From Streptomyces tauricus (GTDB lineage: Bacteria; Actinomycetota; Actinomycetes; Streptomycetales; Streptomycetaceae), in NCBI RefSeq assembly GCF_014650955.1, contig NZ_BMVY01000001.1, positions 310,001-374,000 of the forward strand: a DNA stretch of 64,000 nucleotides. Direction: 5' to 3'. Of this stretch, positions 17,422-24,542 are shown one piece after another; position 1 is the stretch's first letter; each line of letters starts with the position of its first letter. A program made the translations under genes and the position numbers. The notes under the pieces are model-generated. The model did no database searches, was not told the origin of the DNA, and saw only the letters and a list, made by a program, of their open reading frames with translations.

Positions 17422-19352
17422 GTCAGCTCCAGGACGACGACCCCGTACGGGGCGAGCCGCACGTCCGTCACCCGCTCGCCGGAAGTCACGTCGTGCAGGG
17501 TGCCGGCCGCGTCCGGGCGTACGGTCAGCTCCTCGGCACACTGGCTGACCAGCCACACGAAGCGCCGGCCGTCCTCGTGCACGAGCAGGTCGGCGCCCAC
17601 GTACGGGCTGTCGACGGTGACCGGGCGGTCGGCGCCCGCGAGGTCGGCGAGGGCCGCGTACAGGCGGTGGGTCTGCTCGGGGTTGATGTGCGCGGTGCGG
17701 GCGGCCATGTGCTCCAGCGGGTAGGTGGCGAGGACCGTGCGTCCGCGTCCGGTCTCGCGTACGAGCAGGGCGGGGCGGCCGTGCCCGTCGACGGCGACCA
17801 CCCTGGCGTCGCGCGGGACCACCGGCAGATAGGCCCGGCTGTCCTCGTTGCCCGCCACCGGGAAGGAGAGGGTCTCGCCCGCGGAGAGGGGGCCGAAGTC
17901 CTCGGTGAAGGTCATCTCCAGTACGTCGTCGGTGATGGGCTCGGCGACCCCGTACGACAGTTGCAGTTCGACGCCGAACAGACCGTCGAGGTCGTCGAAC
18001 CACGGGCCGCGTGTGCCGGGGTGTTCGCCGGAGCAGAACGACAGGTAGACCGTCGCCCCCTCCTCCGCGCGCCGGGCCAGTTCACGCCGGGTGCGGGCGG
18101 TCAACTGCCGTGTGGCGGGCAGCAGATAGAGCTTGGCGTGGCCGGGGAGGTGGTCGGCCTCGCGGACCAGTCCGGCCGGGAGGTCGGCGGCGCGCGCGGC
18201 GACGTACGACTGGTGCAGCGAGGTGAAGATCAGGGGGCGGTCGGCGGGCCTGCTGTACGGGTAGCCGCGCTCCAGGAACGCGGGCACCACCAGGGCCGCG
18301 TCGGTGTCGGCGCGGCGGCAGCGGGCGAAGTCCACGGCCTGCAGCACATCGGCGAACGCGGCGAGTTCGAGCAGCGGTGCCTTCGGCGCTCCCTCGCTGT
18401 CCGTGATGCCGAAGTGCATCTCGAAGGGGTGGTGGTCGTACGGCGAGCGGTCCCACAGGTCGTCGTAGTCGGTGTTGTTCCAGGCGATCCAGCCCGTGGC
18501 ACCGCCCAGCAGGCTGTTGTGCAGGGTCTGCCGGTAGTAGATCCCGGCGTTCTCGGCGGACACGGTGTCGGTGGAGAGGCCGAACTCCTCCAGGACGACG
18601 GGCTGTTCCGTCACCGAGGCCAGCTCGCACTCGAAGGCGGCACGGTAGTGCTGGCGGGGCCGGTCGGTGTCCGAGCGGTAGACGTGCGGGCCCACGAAGT
18701 CGACGTACTCGGCGGTGTCCCGGAGCGAGAAACCGTTGTCGCGGCCGGTCACCTCGATGCCCCAGGCGCCGTCCCCGAGGGAGACGGGCTGGGTGCCGCC
18801 GGCCGCCCGTACGGCGTTGCACATGGCCTGCGCCCAGGCGGTGACGACGTCGGAGGAGGGCGGGTTCTCCTGGTAGACGCGGCCGTAGCCGGGCATCTCG
18901 TTGGTGATGAGCCAGCCGGTGACCGCGGGATGGTCCTTGAAGCGGCGGGTCATCTGCGAGGCGAACCACGCCTGACGGCCCACCATCCACACGTCCTCGT
19001 ACAGGTCCCGTCCACCGCGCCACACGGGGTCCCAGTTCTCGCCGGACATATGGCCGACGATGAACGTCGGCACGGTGCCCATGCCCGCCTCGGTATGGGC
19101 GTCGAGGAAGTCCGCGAACCGCTCGCACAGGGTGTCGTCGATCCGGTGCGGCTCCGGGTGGAAGTCGGGCCAGTAGAAGAAGGAGCGCGTCATGGTCAGC
19201 CCGTGCTCGCGCAGCACCTCCAGTTCCTCGCGGACCGTCTTCGGGTCGTAGTCGCGCCACATCAGAGGACCGCCGGTGCGGGACCAGAAGTTGGCGCCGA
19301 GCCAGGGCAGTACGGCGGAGTCGTGGGTCAGGTGGGCGCTGTGGCGTCGCAT
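17418..19352 (-). CDS. GH5-like intracellular beta-glycosidase (possibly beta-mannosidase)
   Basis: Glycoside hydrolase of 644 residues with a clan-A TIM barrel in the first 350 residues. The acid/base is in LITNEMPGYG and the nucleophile in VLEEFGLS; the second half carries glutamine-amidotransferase-like and beta-sandwich domains as in GH42/GH5_18-type enzymes. There is no signal peptide. It resembles GH5 subfamily 18 beta-mannosidases of Streptomyces and Bifidobacterium, but beta-glucosidase or beta-galactosidase activity is possible. It lies between the LacI regulator and the GH3 gene (four-base overlap), so the two enzymes probably finish digestion of one imported oligosaccharide. Confidence 0.8.
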   Translation of the reverse strand: MRRHSAHLTHDSAVLPWLGANFWSRTGGPLMWRDYDPKTVREELEVLREHGLTMTRSFFYWPDFHPEPHRIDDTLCERFADFLDAHTEAGMGTVPTFIVGHMSGENWDPVWRGGRDLYEDVWMVGRQAWFASQMTRRFKDHPAVTGWLITNEMPGYGRVYQENPPSSDVVTAWAQAMCNAVRAAGGTQPVSLGDGAWGIEVTGRDNGFSLRDTAEYVDFVGPHVYRSDTDRPRQHYRAAFECELASVTEQPVVLEEFGLSTDTVSAENAGIYYRQTLHNSLLGGATGWIAWNNTDYDDLWDRSPYDHHPFEMHFGITDSEGAPKAPLLELAAFADVLQAVDFARCRRADTDAALVVPAFLERGYPYSRPADRPLIFTSLHQSYVAARAADLPAGLVREADHLPGHAKLYLLPATRQLTARTRRELARRAEEGATVYLSFCSGEHPGTRGPWFDDLDGLFGVELQLSYGVAEPITDDVLEMTFTEDFGPLSAGETLSFPVAGNEDSRAYLPVVPRDARVVAVDGHGRPALLVRETGRGRTVLATYPLEHMAARTAHINPEQTHRLYAALADLAGADRPVTVDSPYVGADLLVHEDGRRFVWLVSQCAEELTVRPDAAGTLHDVTSGERVTDVRLAPYGVVVLELT

Positions 19353-19440
19353 GGTCCTTCTCGGATCGATCGATCGGGTGGTGCGGTACGGGCACGGGGC
19401 GGCCGGGCGGTACAGGTCCGGCCCGGAGGCCGGGGCGGGG

Positions 19441-20550
19441 TCAAGGGGCAGGTCTTCGGGGAACCGGGCCGGTGGACTCGCGGACGACCAGGCGGGGCCG
19501 GTCGTCGAGCCGCTCGGCCTCGACGTCCTCGCCGCAGCGGGCGAGCAGGACCCGCGCGGCCGCCGCGCCGACCCGCTGCACCTGCTGGTCGACGGTGGTC
19601 AGCCGCGGGTGGAGCCAACGACCCAGCGGCAGGTTGTCGTAGCCCACGACCGACAGGTCCTTGGGGACGCGCAGGCCCGCGCGCTGCGCGGCCCCCATAC
19701 CGCACACGGCCATGGAGTCGTTGGCGTAGACGATGGCCGTGGGGCGGTCGGCGGTGTCCAGCAGGGCGACGGTCGCGGCGACGGCCGACACCTCCGAGAA
19801 GTCGGTGTGCAGCACGGCGACCGGCCGGACCCCCGCCTTGCGCAGGGCCGCGTCGAAGGCGCCGTGGCGCAGTCTGGTGTGCTGCAACTCCTCGGGGCCC
19901 GCCACATAGGCGATGCGCCGGTGACCGAGTTGCAGCAGATGGGCGACGACTTCTTCGACGCCGGCCCCCTGCCGGCCGAGGCCGACGCTCGGCACGGCCG
20001 CGGCGCGGTCGGGAGCGCCCAGCAGCACCGCGGGCAGGCCGAGGCGGGCCAGCAGCGCGGGACGGGGGTCGACGGCCCGTGCGTCGGTGAGCACCGCGCC
20101 GTCCACCCGGCCCTCGGCGGCGAGCCGCTCGTAGAGGACGTTCTCCTCCTGCGCCCCGGCGACCAGATGCAGCAGCAACCCGTAACCGCGCGGGGCCAGT
20201 TCACCCTCTATGCCGGTGATCAGCTCGCTGAAGTGGGGGTCCGCGCCGAGGACGTCGGTGGGGCGCCGGACGACCAGGGCGAGCGTACGGGTGCGGGCGC
20301 TGCGCAGGGCGGCGGCGGGCGCGCTCGGCGACCAGCCCAGTTCCAGCGCGGTGTCCAGGATGCGGCGCCGGGTCGCCGGGGAGAGCCGCCCCTTGTCGTT
20401 GAAGGCCTGGGAGACGGCCGCGGTCGACACACCGGCGGCTGCCGCGACGGCCTTGATGGTGGGACGTCTGACAGCCTGGGCGGGCCCGTCGGTGCCGTCG
20501 GTGGGGTCGGTGGCGTCGGGGCCGAAGGTGTCGTCGGTGGAGGTGTTCAC
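19441..20550 (-). CDS. LacI-family transcriptional regulator
   Basis: Repressor of 369 residues. A low-complexity acidic/Thr-rich N-terminus of about 30 residues precedes the LacI helix-turn-helix (TIKAVAAAAGVSTAAVSQAF, about 35-55) with hinge, then a periplasmic-binding-protein-like sugar domain (about 95-355). The GTG start at 20550 overlaps the TGA of the upstream permease, so repressor and transporter are cotranslated. The operator is probably the TTAAC-N5-GTTAA palindrome upstream of the binding-protein gene. The inducer would be the imported sugar or a breakdown product. An open frame continuing back to 21792 is a shadow of the permease genes. Confidence 0.93.
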   Translation of the reverse strand: MNTSTDDTFGPDATDPTDGTDGPAQAVRRPTIKAVAAAAGVSTAAVSQAFNDKGRLSPATRRRILDTALELGWSPSAPAAALRSARTRTLALVVRRPTDVLGADPHFSELITGIEGELAPRGYGLLLHLVAGAQEENVLYERLAAEGRVDGAVLTDARAVDPRPALLARLGLPAVLLGAPDRAAAVPSVGLGRQGAGVEEVVAHLLQLGHRRIAYVAGPEELQHTRLRHGAFDAALRKAGVRPVAVLHTDFSEVSAVAATVALLDTADRPTAIVYANDSMAVCGMGAAQRAGLRVPKDLSVVGYDNLPLGRWLHPRLTTVDQQVQRVGAAAARVLLARCGEDVEAERLDDRPRLVVRESTGPVPRRPAP

Positions 20551-21374
20551 ATCTTCACCGCCCCGCTGACGAGCGCCTGCTGCATGCGCTTCTGCAGCAC
20601 GGTGTAGACGACCCATACGGGTACGAGGGTGAGGACGGTGCCCGCGGTGAGGACGCCGTAGTCGGTGCCGGTGATCGACTTCAGGGTGGGCAGCGCGACC
20701 TGGACCGTACGCTGCGCCGGGTCGGGCCCGATGATGACGAGGGAGTACAGGTACTCGTTCCAGAAGGTCAGGAAGTTCAGGAGCAGGACCGTCGCGATGC
20801 CGGGCATGCACATCGGGATGTAGACGTGCCGCAGGACCGCGAACGTGGACGCGCCGTCCATCCGCGCGGCCTCCTCCATCTCCTTGGGGATGGTCCGCAT
20901 GAACTGCACCAGGATCACCACGGACAGCGGCATCGCGGTCGCGGGCAGGAACAGCACCATGAACGTACGGGTGTGGAACAGACCCGTCGCCGCGGCCAGC
21001 AGGAACGTCGGGAACAGCGCGGCGAAGGTGGGGATGAGGAAGCCGAGCGAGAAGACCTTCTCCATGACCGACGCGAGCCGGCCGGTGGACCGTGCGAGCG
21101 CGAACGCCGCGGGCAGCGCGAGCCCCAGCGTCAGCACGAGCGCGAACACGGTCACCAGCGTCGAGTTGACGACGGCGAGCCCCAGGTCGGCGCTGTCGAA
21201 GGCGGTACGGAAGTTGCCGAACCCGAACGAGGTGGGCAGGGCGAAGGGGTGCGCGAAGATCTCGTCGTTCGTCTTGAAGGCCGAGGCGAGGAAGTAGTAC
21301 AGCGGCACGATCAGCAGGACCGCGTAGGACCACACCAGGATGTGCGCGGGCAGCCAGCGCTTGCCGAGCTTCAT
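20547..21374 (-). CDS. Sugar ABC transporter permease (MalG-like)
   Basis: Inner-membrane permease of 275 residues with six predicted helices, the first near residues 11-32. The EAA loop is MEEAARMDGASTFAVLRHVY, and the end is MQQALVSGAVKM. It is third in the operon after the binding protein and its partner permease, 15 bases after the latter, and overlaps the LacI gene. It is the channel half for the beta-oligosaccharide importer. Confidence 0.93.
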   Translation of the reverse strand: MKLGKRWLPAHILVWSYAVLLIVPLYYFLASAFKTNDEIFAHPFALPTSFGFGNFRTAFDSADLGLAVVNSTLVTVFALVLTLGLALPAAFALARSTGRLASVMEKVFSLGFLIPTFAALFPTFLLAAATGLFHTRTFMVLFLPATAMPLSVVILVQFMRTIPKEMEEAARMDGASTFAVLRHVYIPMCMPGIATVLLLNFLTFWNEYLYSLVIIGPDPAQRTVQVALPTLKSITGTDYGVLTAGTVLTLVPVWVVYTVLQKRMQQALVSGAVKM

Positions 21375-21389
21375 GGTGAGCGGCTCCGA

Positions 21390-22328
21390 TCAGTAGGTCT
21401 GGCGGAATGCGCGGCGGATGGTGAGCAGTCCGACGAGCCCGGCGAGGAAGAGGATGACGCCGACGGTCTGGCTGTAGCCCAGGTCGGCGGCGATGAACGC
21501 CTTCTGGTAGACGAGGAACGACAGGGTGGTGGACGAGCTGCCCGGGCCGCCCTGGGTGAGCAGCAGGACGTGCTGGGCGGACCCGAAGAGCGTCCACAGG
21601 AACTGGAGCATCGTCACGACACCCACGTAGTCGCGGATGACGGGGAAGTGGATGAGCCACATCGTGCGCCAGTGCCCGGCGCCGTCGAGCTGGGCGGCCT
21701 CGCCGAGTTCGTCCGGCACACTGCCGAGCCGGGCCGCGAACAGTACGGCCGTGAAACCGATTCCCGCCCACACGTCCAGCGCGATGAGACACGCCAGCGC
21801 GGTGGAAGGCGACGCGAGCCAGGCGTCGGTCAGCGAGCCGAGGCCCACGGATTCCAGAGCGCCGTTGGCGAGCCCGTCGGGGGACAGGGCGGCGTAGAAC
21901 ACCATGGCCTTCGCCGGGGTCGAGATGAGCCCCGGGATGAAGAGCAGATAGCGGATGACCCGGTGCCCCGGCGGCTTCTGCGCCACGTAGTAGCCCAGCA
22001 TGTACGCGCAGACGATCATGATCGGCAGGGCGACGGCGAGCTGGACGGCGGTGTTGCGCACCGCGTCCCAGAAGACCGGGTCGTCGAGGACGGTACGGAC
22101 GTTGCCGAGACCGGCGAACGACACCGGCTGCAGCATGCCGGGCCAGTGCAGGGCCGCGACCACGAAGATCGCGATCATCGGCCCGACCATGAAGACCAGG
22201 TACCAGATCAGGGCCGGTACGGCGAGGCCGGTGCCGCCCTGCCGGGGCGCGCGCCGTTCCGCGGTGGCGGTCGGCGGGCCGGGGCGGCGGACCGTGGTGT
22301 CGCCCGGTGTGGGCGTCAACGTCGTCAT
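21390..22328 (-). CDS. Sugar ABC transporter permease (MalF-like)
   Basis: Inner-membrane permease of 312 residues. A short basic cytoplasmic segment is followed by helix 1 (VPALIWYLVFMVGPMIAIFV, about 34-54) and further helices. The EAA loop is LGEAAQLDGAGHWRTMWLIH. It lies 97 bases after the binding-protein gene and forms the heteromeric channel with the next permease. Confidence 0.93.
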   Translation of the reverse strand: MTTLTPTPGDTTVRRPGPPTATAERRAPRQGGTGLAVPALIWYLVFMVGPMIAIFVVAALHWPGMLQPVSFAGLGNVRTVLDDPVFWDAVRNTAVQLAVALPIMIVCAYMLGYYVAQKPPGHRVIRYLLFIPGLISTPAKAMVFYAALSPDGLANGALESVGLGSLTDAWLASPSTALACLIALDVWAGIGFTAVLFAARLGSVPDELGEAAQLDGAGHWRTMWLIHFPVIRDYVGVVTMLQFLWTLFGSAQHVLLLTQGGPGSSSTTLSFLVYQKAFIAADLGYSQTVGVILFLAGLVGLLTIRRAFRQTY

Positions 22329-22425
22329 GCGGTGACTCCGATGGACTCGGGCGAGGGACGCGAGGAGCGCGGCGGGCGCGGGGGACCAGGGCGACCAGGG
22401 GGACTCGGGGGAGAGGTCAGGTGGC

Positions 22426-23718
22426 TCATGCGGAGTGGTACGCGGCTTCGAGTGCGGTGCGGACCTTGGTGGCGGGGGTGCCCCGGGTGAAGGACGTACT
22501 GGTCGCGGTGATCAAGGGCTGGGTCGCCGCGGGCGGCACGTACACGTCGGGCAGCAGGACCTGGCTGACGTCGTCCCCCAGCCGCTGGGCCGCCGCGACC
22601 AGCGGGAAGTCCGTACTCACCGTGCTGGAGCGCAGCGCCATGTCCCGGCCGCTCTCCTTGATGAACCGGGAGACGGTGTCGGGGCGGTACATGAACCGCA
22701 GGAACTTCTCGACGGCGTCGATCTTCTTCGTGCCGTTCGGACTGATCCAGAACCCGATCAGCGTGTACGTCCGCAGGATCGTCGGCAGCTCGTGCGCGGC
22801 GCCCTCGGCGAGGGGCCAGCCGCCCACGTCCGTGTGACGGGCGACGGACTCGGGCACCTTCGCGAGGGCCGACGACATCGCGGACTGGATGGCGGCTGAC
22901 TGCGTGTTGTACTGCGTGGTCATCAGGTCGGAGGTCAGACCCTGTGCCTTGTCGACGAACACCCCGGCGTCGCGGAGCGCCACGAAGTAGTCGATGCCCT
23001 CCTTCGCGCCCCTGCTGCCGCTGAAGTCGCCGGTGGAGTAGACGTGCCGGGCCTCGTTCTCACTGAGGAAGGTCTGGATGATCTGGGCGAGGAGCTTCTG
23101 CCCGGTCCAGTCGTTGCCGCCGGTGGTGACGGGGCCGATGCCCTTGGCGCGCAGTTTGCGGGCCGCGGCGATCAGCTGGTCGCCGGTGACCGGGATCTCG
23201 TCCACGCCCGCCTTGTCGAGGAGCGAGCGGTTGTAGGCGACGGGCCAGTTGGTGGCGAAGTAGGGGAAGGCCCGCAGCCTGCCCTTGCCGTCGGTCCACG
23301 CGTCCAGGGCCACCGGGAGCACCCGCTCGCGCAGCCCCCAGTCGTCCAGGTAGTCCTTGACGTCGACCGTGGCGCCGACGTCCGTCCAGGCCAGGGTCTT
23401 GTCGTAGAGGTTGACCATCACGACGTCCGGCTCCTTACGGGCCAGCCGGGAGGTCTCGTAGACCTGGGCGAGGTCGTCGCCGTTGACGAGGTTCTTGACC
23501 TTGAGCCCCGGGTTCTCCTCGCGGAAGCGGTCCAGGGACGCCAGATAGGTGGGCGAGCCCGGCGCGGTGGTGCCCAGCTGGCTGTGCACGACGAGCGTGT
23601 CGGGGTCGGAGTCCGCCGCGGCCAGCGCGGAGCAGCCGGACAGAGCGGGCAGGGCGGTCGCGGCGGTGAGGCCGGTACCGGCGGCGAGGAAGCCGCGCCG
23701 AGTCAGCGGTGAGCGCAC
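22426..23718 (-). CDS. Sugar ABC transporter substrate-binding lipoprotein (Tat-type signal)
   Basis: Extracellular solute-binding lipoprotein of 430 residues, first gene of the leftward operon. The N-terminus has a twin-arginine motif (TRRGFLAAG) and a lipobox LSGC near residue 29, so it is likely exported folded through Tat and lipidated. The mature domain shows the family pattern (YLASLDRFREENPGLKVKNL, YNRSLLDKAG). It is the receptor for the oligosaccharide processed by the GH5-like and GH3 enzymes. A LacI-type palindrome lies 26 bases upstream of the start codon. Confidence 0.93.
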   Translation of the reverse strand: MRSPLTRRGFLAAGTGLTAATALPALSGCSALAAADSDPDTLVVHSQLGTTAPGSPTYLASLDRFREENPGLKVKNLVNGDDLAQVYETSRLARKEPDVVMVNLYDKTLAWTDVGATVDVKDYLDDWGLRERVLPVALDAWTDGKGRLRAFPYFATNWPVAYNRSLLDKAGVDEIPVTGDQLIAAARKLRAKGIGPVTTGGNDWTGQKLLAQIIQTFLSENEARHVYSTGDFSGSRGAKEGIDYFVALRDAGVFVDKAQGLTSDLMTTQYNTQSAAIQSAMSSALAKVPESVARHTDVGGWPLAEGAAHELPTILRTYTLIGFWISPNGTKKIDAVEKFLRFMYRPDTVSRFIKESGRDMALRSSTVSTDFPLVAAAQRLGDDVSQVLLPDVYVPPAATQPLITATSTSFTRGTPATKVRTALEAAYHSA

Positions 23719-23743
23719 AGCGGGGTGTCTCCAACCCTGGAGG

Positions 23744-23758
23744 TTAACGAGTGGTTAA
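23744..23758. promoter_or_regulatory. Candidate LacI-family operator
   Basis: TTAAC-GAGTG-GTTAA is a 15-bp inverted repeat 26 bases upstream of the binding-protein start codon (leftward operon). It is A/T-rich against the surrounding GC background. Position and symmetry fit a repressor site for the LacI protein encoded in the same operon. Binding is inferred. Confidence 0.6.
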
Positions 23759-23850
23759 TCGATGTACCTGCGGAAGTGCGAGGACTTTAGGAGGGGTTCC
23801 GCGTGGGGTCAAGGCCTGGAGGAATCCGGAAGGGCCCGCCGCTTGGGGGA

Positions 23851-23896
23851 GGGGCGTCCGGAGGGGTGCCCCGACGGGTGCCCCTCCGGACGCCCC
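23851..23896. repeat. Perfect 16-bp inverted repeat (large hairpin) in a divergent intergenic region
   Basis: GGGGCGTCCGGAGGGG (23851-23866) is exactly repeated in inverted form at 23881-23896, with a 14-base loop. A CCCCGACGGG motif occurs in the loop and again just after the stem, allowing alternative pairings. It lies between the leftward sugar operon and the rightward promoter/leader, 23 bases before the -35 box. There is no U-tract, so it is not a standard intrinsic terminator. It could insulate the two units or bind a regulator. Confidence 0.8.
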
Positions 23897-23918
23897 GACG
23901 GGCGCGGGGGGTGCGCTC

Positions 23919-23949
23919 TTGACAGGGGCGCACCCTTGCGACGTACTTT
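23919..23949 (+). promoter_or_regulatory. Candidate sigma70-type promoter for the leader peptide and monooxygenase
   Basis: TTGACA (23919-23924) and TACTTT (23944-23949) are separated by 19 bases. The -35 box is a full consensus match; the spacer is slightly long. A start near 23956 would give about 25 bases before the leader-peptide start codon. Confidence 0.55.
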
Positions 23950-23980
23950 CATTGCGCAACCACCTAGTGCGGGAGTCACC

Positions 23981-24088
23981 TTGAGGGCGTCACGCGTCAG
24001 GCCTGTCCGCAGCGCGGTGCCGCTGCCGGTCTGGACGAAGCGTCGGCACGTCGACCTGTGCCGGACGCATGGCGCGCTCTGTAGCTGA
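23981..24088 (+). CDS. Cysteine-ending leader peptide (regulatory uORF)
   Basis: Short open frame of 35 codons starting with TTG, preceded by GGGAG. Its end, KRRHVDLCRTHGALCS, matches the conserved RRHVDLCRxxxxLC ending of putative leader peptides found before sulfur-metabolism genes in actinobacteria. Those peptides are believed to sense cysteine (charged tRNA-Cys) through ribosome stalling at the terminal cysteines. The gene sits just after a TTGACA promoter and 454 bases ahead of a luciferase-like monooxygenase, a class often used to release sulfur from organosulfur compounds. The motif match is seen directly; the mechanism is from knowledge of the family and is inferred here. Confidence 0.78.
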   Translation: MRASRVRPVRSAVPLPVWTKRRHVDLCRTHGALCS

Positions 24089-24542
24089 CCCCTTGCTCCG
24101 GAACTGACCGCGGTTCCGGCTCTCCCCCTGGCAGACCCGCGTGTGCCGCGTGTTCCGCGTGCCCGTGTGCCCTGCGTGCCGGGCCTGTCCCGCGTGCTCG
24201 GCGTCTCCCGGGGGTCCGGGTGTCCGCGTGTCACGTGTCCGCGCGTATCGCGGGTTGCCGCAGCTTCGCTCGGCCGCGTTCGGCCGCCCCGGACCGGTAT
24301 GTCCGGTTACAGCGGTGTCCGGTCCGTCATATCCGGATCGACATGTCCGGATCGGCACGTCCCGGCCGGTGGGTCCGGACATGCGGCGCCCGGACATACC
24401 GCGCCCGGACACCCGCGCGCGCCGCAGGAAAATCCCCCGCCCTCAGACGTCACCGGTCCTGGTCCGGGGTCGGCGTCGGTGTCGACCTGACCGTCGGCAC
24501 CGATACCGGCAACGGTCCCGGACCGGTGGGAATGGACGATTC
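24089..24542 (+). promoter_or_regulatory. Repeat-rich putative mRNA leader between uORF and monooxygenase
   Basis: 454 bases without a convincing gene. Just after the uORF stop a hairpin forms from CCGGAAC (24098-24104) and GTTCCGG (24113-24119). Further on, TGTCCGG or its complement CCGGACA recurs at 24300, 24316, 24344, 24376, 24390 and 24405, including a 10-bp inverted pair CATGTCCGGA (24342-24351) and TCCGGACATG (24374-24383) and a repeated GCGCCCGGACA. Such sequence can form alternative RNA structures, fitting attenuation linked to leader-peptide translation. A long in-frame open reading extending to 24141 is low-complexity and not taken as coding. Confidence 0.5.

Noticed and set aside
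15148..18003. Longer GH3 open frame starting at 18003
   Set aside because: The extra 194 residues are Arg/Pro-rich antisense-like sequence overlapping the GH5-like gene; the ATG at 17421 in an ATGA overlap starts at the GH3 fold.
19441..21792. 783-codon open frame covering LacI and permease regions
   Set aside because: Only the part from GTG 20550 encodes LacI; the rest is a shadow of two permeases in another frame.
24141..24542. In-frame upstream extension of the LLM monooxygenase
   Set aside because: Low-complexity Arg/Cys/Pro translation from a repeat-rich leader, with no ribosome-binding site or family similarity.
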